Source: Comamonadaceae bacterium
GTDB taxonomy: Bacteria > Pseudomonadota > Gammaproteobacteria > Burkholderiales > Burkholderiaceae_C
Length of the DNA: 22,044 nt
Assembly: GCA_027490555.1 (NCBI GenBank)
Contig: JAIXXW010000110.1
Span: 1-22,044 of the forward strand
Direction: 5' to 3'
Shown here: positions 14,743-21,382 of the stretch, piece after piece
Numbering within the stretch: position 1 is the first letter of the stretch
Layout: every line of letters begins with the position of its first letter
Translations under genes and position numbers: made by a program
The notes under the pieces: generated by a model
Told to the model about the DNA's origin: nothing
Seen by the model: only the letters and a program-made list of their open reading frames with translations
Database searches by the model: none

Positions 14743-16107
14743 ATGAACCATGACCAACTCAAGGCCGACAACGCCCATTACCTGTGGCACCCGATGGCCC
14801 ATCCCGGGGCGATGAAGAAAACCCCACCCGACATCATTGCCAAAGGCGAGGGCTGCTGGATCTGGGACGTCGATGGCCACAAGATGCTCGACGGCGTGGG
14901 GGGGCTGTGGGCCTGCAACCTGGGCCACAGCAACCGGCCCGTGCGGGACGCCATCGTGGCGCAAATGGACGAGCTGCCGTTTTACAACGTGTTTCGTGGC
15001 ACCACCCATGTGCGGGCCATCGAGCTGTCCAAACGTCTGGTGCAGATGATGCAGCCCGAGGACGTGGCCACCGTGATGTTTTCCACGGGCGGCTCCGATG
15101 CGGTGGAAGGCGCCTTGAAAGTCGCGCGTCAGTACTGGAAGCTCAAGGGCCAGGCCGACCGTTACAAGTTCATCAGCTTGCGTCAGGGCTACCACGGTGT
15201 GCATTTTGGTGGCATGAGCGTGAACGGCAACACCAATTTCCGCCGTGCATACGAGCCACTTTTGCCCGGGTGCTTCCACATCGACACGCCCTGGCTTTAC
15301 CACAACCCCTACACCGATGACCCGATCCGCCTGGGTGAAATCTGTGCCGAACAGCTGGAGCGTGAAATCATCTTCCAGGGACCGGACACCGTGGCCGCCT
15401 TCATCGCCGAGCCGGTGCAGGGCGCAGGCGGGGTGATCGTGCCACCGCCCAACTACTGGCCACTGGTGCGCCAGATCTGTGACAAACACGGCGTGCTCTT
15501 GATCGCCGACGAGGTGGTGACCGGTTTTGGCCGCAGCGGTGCGCTGTTTGGCACCCGCTTGTGGGGCGTGAACGCCGACATGTGGTGCCTGGCCAAGGGC
15601 ATCTCCTCGGGTTACATCCCGCTGGGGGCCACCGCCATCAACCGCCGCATCGCCGAGGTGTTCGACGCCGACACCACGGGGACGGCCTCGGTCTCGCACG
15701 GCTACACCTACAGTGCCCACCCGGTGGCTGCAGCGGCGGCGCTGGCCACCCTCGACCAGATCGAGGCACTCGACATCCCCGGCCATGCCGCAAGCGTGGG
15801 CGCGCACCTGCACAGCCGTTTGCGCCGATTGGTCGACACCTGCAGCTTTGTGGGCGATGTGCGGGGCGTGGGCCTGATGCTCGGCATCGAGATGGTGAGC
15901 GACAAGGCGGGGCGCACCCCCATGTCCCGCAGCAGCGACATCCCGGCGCGGGTGGCCAAGGCGGCTTACAAGGCGGGCCTGATGGTGCGCATCTCCGGCC
16001 CCAATCTGATCTTGTCGCCGCCTCTGGTCATCACCCGCGAGGAGGTGGACTTCCTGTGCGATGTGCTCGAAGGCGCTTTCGCCGCCGTGCAGGAGGGCCG
16101 CGCATGA
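14743..16107 (+). CDS. Class III (omega-amino acid / amine : pyruvate type) aminotransferase
   Basis: The product has 454 aa, a fold-type I PLP enzyme. D256 in LLIADEVVTGFGRSG pairs with the pyridine nitrogen, and K285 in CLAKGISSGYIPLGA is the PLP lysine. The N terminus with LWHPMAHPGAM and GCWIWDVDGHKMLDG resembles putrescine:pyruvate and beta-alanine:pyruvate transaminases. It would take the amino group from an omega-amino acid or amine released by the pathway, giving a semialdehyde or acid. The amine specificity (beta-alanine, GABA, diamine) cannot be told. It lies 16 nt after the aldehyde dehydrogenase, and its stop overlaps the next start in ATGA (16104-16107). Confidence 0.88.
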   Translation: MNHDQLKADNAHYLWHPMAHPGAMKKTPPDIIAKGEGCWIWDVDGHKMLDGVGGLWACNLGHSNRPVRDAIVAQMDELPFYNVFRGTTHVRAIELSKRLVQMMQPEDVATVMFSTGGSDAVEGALKVARQYWKLKGQADRYKFISLRQGYHGVHFGGMSVNGNTNFRRAYEPLLPGCFHIDTPWLYHNPYTDDPIRLGEICAEQLEREIIFQGPDTVAAFIAEPVQGAGGVIVPPPNYWPLVRQICDKHGVLLIADEVVTGFGRSGALFGTRLWGVNADMWCLAKGISSGYIPLGATAINRRIAEVFDADTTGTASVSHGYTYSAHPVAAAAALATLDQIEALDIPGHAASVGAHLHSRLRRLVDTCSFVGDVRGVGLMLGIEMVSDKAGRTPMSRSSDIPARVAKAAYKAGLMVRISGPNLILSPPLVITREEVDFLCDVLEGAFAAVQEGRA

Positions 16108-17360
16108 AGAACCCAACGATCCTGATGGTTGGCACCGTGGACACCAAGAGCGACGAGATCGCTTTCATGCGCGAGCAGGTGCTGGCCGCAGGTGGCCAGG
16201 CGCTGGTCATGGACGTGGGCGTGCTGGCCCAAGGCCGAGTGGTTCCGGACATCGCCAACACCGACGTGGCGCAGGCGGCCGGGGTGTCGCTGCAGCAGGT
16301 GATGGACAGCGGTGACGAAAACAGCGCCATGGCGCTCATGGCCCTGGGTGCCAGCCGTCTGGCTGTGCAGCTGCAATCGACCGGCCGCATCGATGGCTTG
16401 CTGGTGCTTGGTGGCACCATGGGCACCGATCTGGCGCTGGACGTGGCCAGCAGCCTGCCGCTGGGCGTGCCCAAGGTGGTGCTGTCCACGGTGGCTTTTT
16501 CACCCCTGTTGCCGCCCGAGCGGCTGCCGCCCGATCTGATGATGGTGCTGTGGGCCGGTGGCCTGTATGGCCTCAACAGCCTGTGCCAGTCGGCGCTGGC
16601 GCAAGCCGCAGGTGCGGTGGTGGGCGCCTGCCGCGTGGCGCGTGTGCCCCGTTTTGAGCGGCCTGTGGTCGGCATGACCTCCTTGGGCTCGAGCTGCCTG
16701 AAATACATGGTGCAGCTGCAGCCCGAACTCGACCAACGCGGCTTTGACCTGGCGGTGTTCCACACCACCGGCATGGGGGGCAGGGCGTTTGAATCGCTGG
16801 CCGCGCAGGGCCAGTTTGCCTGCGTGATGGACTTCAGCCTGCAAGAGATGGTCAACCAGATGGGCGGCTCGGTGGTGAGCGCAGGGCCGGACCGGCTGAT
16901 GGGGGCAGGTCGACTGGGCGTGCCCATGATCGTCGCCCCGGGGGCCACCGACCTGGTGGATTACCCGGCCTGGGGCCAGATGCCCGAGCGTTTTGCCGGA
17001 CGGCCCTCGCACGACCACAACCGCCTGATCGCCTCGGTGGGCATCGACGCCCAGATGCGCCGTGCATTCGCCCGCGAATTGGCGCAACGCCTGCGACAGG
17101 CTCGTGGGCCGGTGCATCTGGTGCTGCCCTTGCAAGGCATCGAAGAATGGGATCGGCCCGGTGCGCCCCTGCACGACCCCGAAGGCTTGGCGGCCTTGTT
17201 GGACGAATGCGGGCAATGCGATTGGGGCCAGGCGGAGGTGTCGCGCATCGACGCGCACATCAACGACGCTGCGTTCGTCCAGCAGGTGCTGAGGGTGTTT
17301 GACGACTGGCGGGCGCGGGGTCTGGTGTCGACGGCGACGGCGTCAAAGAGCACGGCATGA
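16104..17360 (+). CDS. Tm-1-like ATP-binding / UPF0261 family protein
   Basis: The product has 418 aa. It starts with TILMVGTVDTKSDE, the hallmark of the UPF0261 family, whose fold is shared with the N-terminal domain of the tomato virus-resistance protein Tm-1. Two halves are visible: residues 1 to about 180 with the GGTMGTDLA loop, and residues 185 to 400 with GMTSLGSSCLKYM, FHTTGMGGRAFE and VAPGATDLVDY. Length matches full bacterial members (about 400 aa). The biochemical role of the bacterial family is not established, so no function is assigned. It is coupled on both sides by 4-nt ATGA overlaps (16104-16107 and 17357-17360), which ties it firmly to the amine operon. Open sequence upstream of 16104 in this frame only overlaps the aminotransferase gene. 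Confidence 0.88.
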   Translation: MKNPTILMVGTVDTKSDEIAFMREQVLAAGGQALVMDVGVLAQGRVVPDIANTDVAQAAGVSLQQVMDSGDENSAMALMALGASRLAVQLQSTGRIDGLLVLGGTMGTDLALDVASSLPLGVPKVVLSTVAFSPLLPPERLPPDLMMVLWAGGLYGLNSLCQSALAQAAGAVVGACRVARVPRFERPVVGMTSLGSSCLKYMVQLQPELDQRGFDLAVFHTTGMGGRAFESLAAQGQFACVMDFSLQEMVNQMGGSVVSAGPDRLMGAGRLGVPMIVAPGATDLVDYPAWGQMPERFAGRPSHDHNRLIASVGIDAQMRRAFARELAQRLRQARGPVHLVLPLQGIEEWDRPGAPLHDPEGLAALLDECGQCDWGQAEVSRIDAHINDAAFVQQVLRVFDDWRARGLVSTATASKSTA

Positions 17361-18037
17361 CCCTTGCCAGCGCGCACATCCCTCGGTCGGGTGACAAAGC
17401 CCTGATTCTGGACTTTGGTGGCGTGATCAGCCGCACCCTGTTTGAAACCCATGCTTTGAGCGAAGCGGCTTTGGGCTTGCCTGCGGGGACACTGACCTGG
17501 CAAGGCCCGTTTGACCCCGACTCCGATCCCCTGTGGCAGGCCATGCAGGCCGACCGCATCAGCGAGCGCGAGTATTGGCTGCAACGCACGCTGGAAGTCG
17601 GGCGCCTGCTGGGCGAGGACTGGCACGCGATGCAGACCCTGGTCCAGCGTGCGCGGGGCAGCGATGTCCAGGCCGTGATCCGGCCCGAGGCGGTCGCGGC
17701 CATACACCAAGCCAAGGCTATGGGCTGCAAGCTGGGCATTTTGTCCAACGAGCTGGACCTGTTTTATGGCCAGGATTTCCGCCAGCGCTTGCCCCTGCTG
17801 GCGTCGTTTGACGTGATCATGGACGCCACCTACACGCAGGTGCTCAAGCCACAAGCCCAGGCTTACCTCGATTGCCTGCAGGCGCTGGGGGTACGGCCCG
17901 AAAACGCGGTGTTTGTGGACGATCAGCTGCGCAACGTCGTGGGCGCCCGCGCCTGCGGCATGGTGGCCATCCACCTCGATGTGCGAGACCCTGCCCAGGG
18001 GTTTCAGGCGGCCTTGCAGTGCCTGTCCGGTCCCTGA
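17357..18037 (+). CDS. HAD-superfamily hydrolase (YihX/HAD-IA-like)
   Basis: The product has 226 aa. HAD motif I is LILDFGGVIS, with the nucleophile aspartate near residue 19 followed by FGG. The second aspartate of the usual DxD is glycine, as in YihX-type members with DLGN. Motif II is ILSNE, motif III is the lysine in VLKPQAQAY, and motif IV is FVDDQLRN. A helical cap lies between residues 30 and 105. It is probably a phosphatase or other hydrolase acting on a small molecule; which one is unknown. It is the last gene of the eight-gene operon and overlaps the UPF0261 gene by ATGA. No terminator with a T-run follows; 156 nt separate it from the next gene. Confidence 0.85.
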   Translation: MTLASAHIPRSGDKALILDFGGVISRTLFETHALSEAALGLPAGTLTWQGPFDPDSDPLWQAMQADRISEREYWLQRTLEVGRLLGEDWHAMQTLVQRARGSDVQAVIRPEAVAAIHQAKAMGCKLGILSNELDLFYGQDFRQRLPLLASFDVIMDATYTQVLKPQAQAYLDCLQALGVRPENAVFVDDQLRNVVGARACGMVAIHLDVRDPAQGFQAALQCLSGP

Positions 18038-18193
18038 TCCGGTCACGGTGGAGGGTTCCTGACCCTCAAAAATGCATCATTAATGCCTCAAAATAATTTC
18101 AGGATTTGAATGTGCTCTTTTGGGGACGGCGCCAGCTCATCCCGGGGTGAAAAACTTTATGATGGCGCACCCCAAATAACAAGGAGACTTTTC
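18038..18193 (+). promoter_or_regulatory. Spacer with candidate promoter and strong SD before the second Bug gene
   Basis: This 156-nt spacer is AT-richer than its surroundings. It holds a small hairpin GAGGGT-TCCTG-ACCCTC near its start, followed by A's rather than T's. TATGAT (18158-18163) is a good -10 hexamer without a clear -35. AAGGAGA (18181-18187) is a near-perfect ribosome binding site for the ATG at 18194. TGATGGCGC (18160-18168) weakly resembles the shared motif TTGATAGYGCC found upstream of the other two arms. Confidence 0.35.
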
Positions 18194-19189
18194 ATGACCG
18201 ATCAGTTCAACTTCCCGCAGCGCCGAGATTTCCTCAAGACCATGGTGGCCGCATCGGGCGCCTTGCCCCTGTGGGCCCAGGCCCAAGGCGCCTGGCCCAC
18301 CAAGCCCGTCACCATGATCGTTCCTTTCCCAGCGGGTGGCGGCACGGATGCTTTTGCACGCCCCATGTCAGCGGCCTTTGCGAAATTGACCGGTCGGCAA
18401 ATGATCATTGACAACCGGGGTGGCGCTGGTGGCACCCTGGGTGCCGGCATTGCCGCCAAGTCCGCGCCCGACGGTTACAACTTTCTGATGGGTGCCGTGC
18501 ACCACACCATCGCCCCCAGCATGTACCCCCGGTTGGACTACGATTTGGAGCGTGACCTCGTGCCACTGATCCAGGTCGCGGCCGTTCCCCAGGTGCTGGT
18601 GGTCAACCCCAAGAAAATCACCGCCAACGATTTCAAGTCCTTCCTGGACATGGTCAAAAAGAACCCCGGCCGCATGAACTATGGCTCGGCAGGCGGGGGC
18701 ACCTCGCACCACCTGGCGGGCGAGTTGTTCAAACTCCAGACCCAAACCTTCATCACCCACATCCCTTACCGTGGTGCGGGGCCGGCCTTGCAGGACCTGA
18801 TTGCCGGCAACGTCGACATGATGTTCGACGGCCTGGGTTCCTCGGCTGCCCACATCAAGGGTGGACGCATCAAGGCCTTGATGGTCTCGGGCACCAAACG
18901 CAACGCGGCCTTCCCCGATGTGCCGTGCTCGACCGAACTGGGCCTGCCCGATTACACCGTCTCCACCTGGTACGGCGTGTGGGCACCCCGGGGCATCAGC
19001 CAGGAGGCCCAGTCCCGCGCCATCGAAGAATTCCGCCGCGCCTGCCTCACCGACGAGGCCAAAGCGGTCTGGACCAACCAGGGTGCAGAATTCCCCAACC
19101 TCACCGGCGCTCAGTTCGATGCCTTCATCAAAAAGGAATTGGCCAAGTGGTCCCAGGTGGTCAAAGCTTCTGGGGCCAAGCTCGACTGA
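18194..19189 (+). CDS. Tat-exported Bug/TctC family substrate-binding protein
   Basis: The product has 331 aa. It has a canonical twin-arginine signal (QRRDFLK, residues 9-15), a hydrophobic stretch and likely cleavage after LWAQAQG, so a periplasmic protein. Family marks are MIVPFPAGGGTDAFARPM, IIDNRGGAGGTLGAGIAA and HIPYRGAGPALQDL. The ligand is probably a carboxylate. The next gene is a malonyl-CoA synthetase, so malonate or a similar dicarboxylate is a reasonable guess, but the same gene might instead serve the amine operon upstream. No TctA/TctB genes are nearby. AAGGAGA just before the ATG decides the start at 18194. A strong intrinsic terminator follows at 19209-19232. Confidence 0.92.
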   Translation: MTDQFNFPQRRDFLKTMVAASGALPLWAQAQGAWPTKPVTMIVPFPAGGGTDAFARPMSAAFAKLTGRQMIIDNRGGAGGTLGAGIAAKSAPDGYNFLMGAVHHTIAPSMYPRLDYDLERDLVPLIQVAAVPQVLVVNPKKITANDFKSFLDMVKKNPGRMNYGSAGGGTSHHLAGELFKLQTQTFITHIPYRGAGPALQDLIAGNVDMMFDGLGSSAAHIKGGRIKALMVSGTKRNAAFPDVPCSTELGLPDYTVSTWYGVWAPRGISQEAQSRAIEEFRRACLTDEAKAVWTNQGAEFPNLTGAQFDAFIKKELAKWSQVVKASGAKLD

Positions 19190-19208
19190 TGCCACCCACC
19201 ACCTTCTC

Positions 19209-19232
19209 GGGCCTGTGATCAGGCCCTTTTTT
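19209..19232 (+). terminator. Intrinsic terminator between the Bug gene and matB
   Basis: GGGCCTG (19209-19215) and CAGGCCC (19220-19226) pair around TGAT and run straight into six T's (19227-19232). This is a textbook Rho-independent terminator, 19 nt after the Bug stop codon. Its T-run ends only 22 nt before the matB ATG. Confidence 0.88.
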
Positions 19233-19254
19233 GTGACGTTTGCCCATTGCCACC

Positions 19255-20799
19255 ATGACCAACGACAACCTGTTTTCAGCCCTGCGGGCGGCTTTTCCTG
19301 CTGACCTGACCGCCACGGCGGTCGAAACCGACGACGGCCTCCATTACAGCTGGCAGGATCTGGACCGGGCCACGGCGATGATGGCCAATTTGTTGCAATC
19401 GCTGGAATTGCCGGCGGGCAGCCGCATCGCGGTGCAGGTCGAAAAATCGGTCGAAGCCTTGATGCTCTACCTCGCCACGCTGCGGGCCGGCTATGTGTTT
19501 TTGCCCTTGAACACGGCTTACCAAAGTGCCGAGATCGAGTATTTCATTGGCAATGCTGAACCTGCGGTGGTGGTCTGCAGTGGTGCCAATTTTGGCTGGG
19601 TCAGCAAGATCGCCTTCAAGGCCGGCACCGGGCATGTCTTCACCCTCAACGACGATCGCAGCGGAAGCCTGCTCGATCGGGCCGCCACATACAGTGACCG
19701 GCACACCCCTGCCCAGCGCCAAACCGACGACCTGGCCGCCATTTTGTACACCAGTGGCACCACGGGCCGCAGCAAAGGCGCCATGCTCACGCACGGCAAC
19801 ATGCTGAGCAATGCACAGACCTTGAAACAGTATTGGGGCTGGAAAAAAGGCGATGTCCTCATCCATGCCTTGCCGATTTTCCATGTGCACGGCCTGTTCG
19901 TGGCCATCCATGGCGCCTTGATCAATGGCAGCAAGATGATCTGGATGGCCAAGTTTGACCCCCGCCGTGCCATCGCTTTCATGCAGCAGGCCACCGTCTT
20001 CATGGGCGTGCCCACACTGTATGTGCGGATGCTGGCAGAACCCACCCTGGACAAGGCCGCCGTCAAGAACATGCGCCTGTTCATTGCAGGTTCAGCCCCT
20101 TTGCTGGTGGAAACCTTCACCGAATGGCAACAGCGCACGGGCCACACGATTTTGGAACGCTACGGCATGAGCGAGACCGCCATGCTGACCTCCAACCCCT
20201 ATGCCGCCGACCGGCGCTATGCCAACCAGTCGGAGCGGCGCGGTGGCACCGTCGGCTTTCCCTTGCCCGGTGTGGACCTGCGTGTCTGTGACGACCAGGG
20301 TCAGGCCCTGCCGGTGGGCGAGATTGGCGCCATCCAGGTCAAGGGGCCGAATGTCTTCAAAGGCTACTGGCGCATGCCCGAAAAAACCGCCGAAGAATTC
20401 ACGGCCGATGGTTTTTTCAAGACGGGTGACGTGGGCAAAGTCGATGAACGTGGTTATGTGACCATCGTCGGGCGCAGCAAGGACCTGATCATCAGCGGCG
20501 GCTACAACGTCTACCCCGCTGAAATCGAGGGCTACATCAACGACATGAAGGGTGTGGCCGAGAGCGCCCTGGTGGGCGTCCCCCATCCCGACTTTGGCGA
20601 GGTGGGGGTGGCCGTGGTGATTGCCAAGTCCGGTGCCCAGCTGCAGCCCGAAGCCATTTTGGCCGCCCTCAAAGCCCAGCTGGCGAACTTCAAGATCCCC
20701 AAGAGGTGTTTTGTGGTGCCCGAGCTGCCTCGCAACACCATGGGCAAAGTCCAGAAAAACCTGTTGCGCGAGCAGTACAAAGCGCTGTTCAGCGCCTGA
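19255..20799 (+). CDS. matB: Malonyl-CoA synthetase MatB-like (acyl-adenylate-forming enzyme)
   Basis: The product has 514 aa, matching the MatB/ACSF3 length. It makes malonyl-CoA from malonate, ATP and CoA in the cytoplasm. The ANL P-loop LYTSGTTGRSKGAML lies near residue 165, motif RYGMSET near 302, and the hinge with GRSKDLIISGGYNVYPAEIEG near 405-425; the C-terminal catalytic lysine is in NTMGKVQK near 500. The stretch after YGMSET, with TSNPY and RRGGTVGFPLPGV, is characteristic of malonyl-CoA synthetases rather than of acetyl- or long-chain-CoA ligases. ATG at 19255 has no Shine-Dalgarno; an in-frame TTG at 19240 would add five residues and also lacks one. With the terminator just upstream, the mRNA start is unclear. 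Substrate specificity is inferred from sequence. Confidence 0.85.
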   Translation: MTNDNLFSALRAAFPADLTATAVETDDGLHYSWQDLDRATAMMANLLQSLELPAGSRIAVQVEKSVEALMLYLATLRAGYVFLPLNTAYQSAEIEYFIGNAEPAVVVCSGANFGWVSKIAFKAGTGHVFTLNDDRSGSLLDRAATYSDRHTPAQRQTDDLAAILYTSGTTGRSKGAMLTHGNMLSNAQTLKQYWGWKKGDVLIHALPIFHVHGLFVAIHGALINGSKMIWMAKFDPRRAIAFMQQATVFMGVPTLYVRMLAEPTLDKAAVKNMRLFIAGSAPLLVETFTEWQQRTGHTILERYGMSETAMLTSNPYAADRRYANQSERRGGTVGFPLPGVDLRVCDDQGQALPVGEIGAIQVKGPNVFKGYWRMPEKTAEEFTADGFFKTGDVGKVDERGYVTIVGRSKDLIISGGYNVYPAEIEGYINDMKGVAESALVGVPHPDFGEVGVAVVIAKSGAQLQPEAILAALKAQLANFKIPKRCFVVPELPRNTMGKVQKNLLREQYKALFSA

Positions 20800-20814
20800 T
20801 CGCCGCCACCGTGC

Positions 20815-20829
20815 CAGGCTTCTGGCCTG
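20815..20829. terminator. Weak hairpin between converging matB and uspA
   Basis: CAGGC (20815-20819) and GCCTG (20825-20829) pair around TTCTG in the 33-nt space between two converging stop codons. There is no T-run on either strand. The position suits transcription termination, the sequence only partly. Confidence 0.3.
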
Positions 20830-20832
20830 TGC

Positions 20833-21276
20833 TCAGCGCAAGACCAGCACAGGAAACTGCGAGTGCGTGAGCACCTGCAGGGTTTCGCTGCCCAAGAGCA
20901 GGCGCTTGATGCCTTTTCGGCCATGCGAGGCCATCACGATCAGATCGGCCTTGTTTTTCTTGGCTGCGGCCATGATCGCATCTGACACCACATCGGATTT
21001 GACCACCAGCGACTTGACATTCACCGATCGGGCTTGGGCTGATTTTTCCACCGTGGCCAGCTGCTGTTGGGCGGCCTGCGCCCATTGTTTTTCGACGCGG
21101 GCCACTTCCTCGGCCGACAGCGGAATGCTGCCTTCAAAATAAGCCTGCGGGTACCTGGGCACCACCTTGAGTGCGAACAGTTCGGCGCTGCAGGTGGCGG
21201 CCAGTTCGATGGCGCTGGTCACGGCCTTTTTGGACAATGGGGAGCCGTCGGTCGCCACCAGAATGCGTTTGTACAT
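20833..21276 (-). CDS. Universal stress protein, UspA family
   Basis: The product has 147 aa, a single Usp domain. YKRILVATDGSPLSKKA opens the domain, and the nucleotide-binding loop is seen in ASHGRKGIKRLLLGSET near residues 115-131. In that loop the first glycine of the ATP motif G-x2-G-x9-G-S is alanine, common in beta-proteobacterial members. The fold usually binds ATP and helps survival under starvation, low oxygen or stress; the precise partner is unknown. ATG at 21276 is preceded by AAGGAGC. It diverges from the copper ATPase gene across a spacer that holds a perfect FNR/ANR box, so induction at low oxygen is likely. Confidence 0.92.
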   Translation of the reverse strand: MYKRILVATDGSPLSKKAVTSAIELAATCSAELFALKVVPRYPQAYFEGSIPLSAEEVARVEKQWAQAAQQQLATVEKSAQARSVNVKSLVVKSDVVSDAIMAAAKKNKADLIVMASHGRKGIKRLLLGSETLQVLTHSQFPVLVLR

Positions 21277-21306
21277 GGAATGCTCCTTGGGGTATGGACA
21301 AGTCTC

Positions 21307-21312
21307 AGCTTA
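21307..21312 (-). promoter_or_regulatory. Candidate uspA -10 hexamer
   Basis: On the minus strand this reads TAAGCT, matching the consensus at the three most conserved positions. If the FNR box (centre 21341.5) acts at -41.5, transcription would start at 21300, and this hexamer falls exactly at -12 to -7. That leaves a 24-nt leader that contains the AAGGAGC ribosome binding site. Confidence 0.4.
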
Positions 21313-21334
21313 AGACCGAGGGCAAGGCCAACAC

Positions 21335-21348
21335 TTGATGCAGATCAA
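21335..21348. promoter_or_regulatory. Perfect FNR/ANR box between uspA and the copper ATPase gene
   Basis: TTGATGCAGATCAA matches the FNR/ANR consensus TTGAT-N4-ATCAA at every fixed position. It lies 59 nt from the uspA start and 35 nt from the ATPase start, in the only spacer between these divergent genes. FNR-type proteins activate transcription when oxygen is scarce. Both neighbours are sensible targets: cbb3-oxidase copper supply and universal stress protein. Confidence 0.8.
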
Positions 21349-21370
21349 GCTTTCTGTGGGGCGTCTGCCG

Positions 21371-21376
21371 TATCTT
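21371..21376 (+). promoter_or_regulatory. Candidate -10 hexamer for the copper ATPase gene
   Basis: TATCTT matches TATAAT at four positions. With the FNR box centred at 21341.5 acting at -41.5, the start of transcription would be 21383, which is the A of the ATG, and this hexamer lies exactly at -12 to -7. No Shine-Dalgarno precedes the ATG, consistent with a leaderless mRNA. Confidence 0.4.
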
Positions 21377-21382
21377 CAGAAC

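Noticed and set aside
14620..16116. A 498-codon minus-strand open frame over the aminotransferase gene
   Set aside because: Shadow frame; no motifs, and the + strand aminotransferase has a complete set of PLP residues.
17399..17430. HAD protein considered inactive because motif I lacks the second aspartate
   Set aside because: The DFGG form parallels DLGN in active YihX-type phosphatases, and the other motifs are present.
18047..18070. GAGGGT-TCCTG-ACCCTC considered as the terminator of the eight-gene operon
   Set aside because: On the + strand the stem is followed by A's, not T's, so it is not an intrinsic terminator in that direction.
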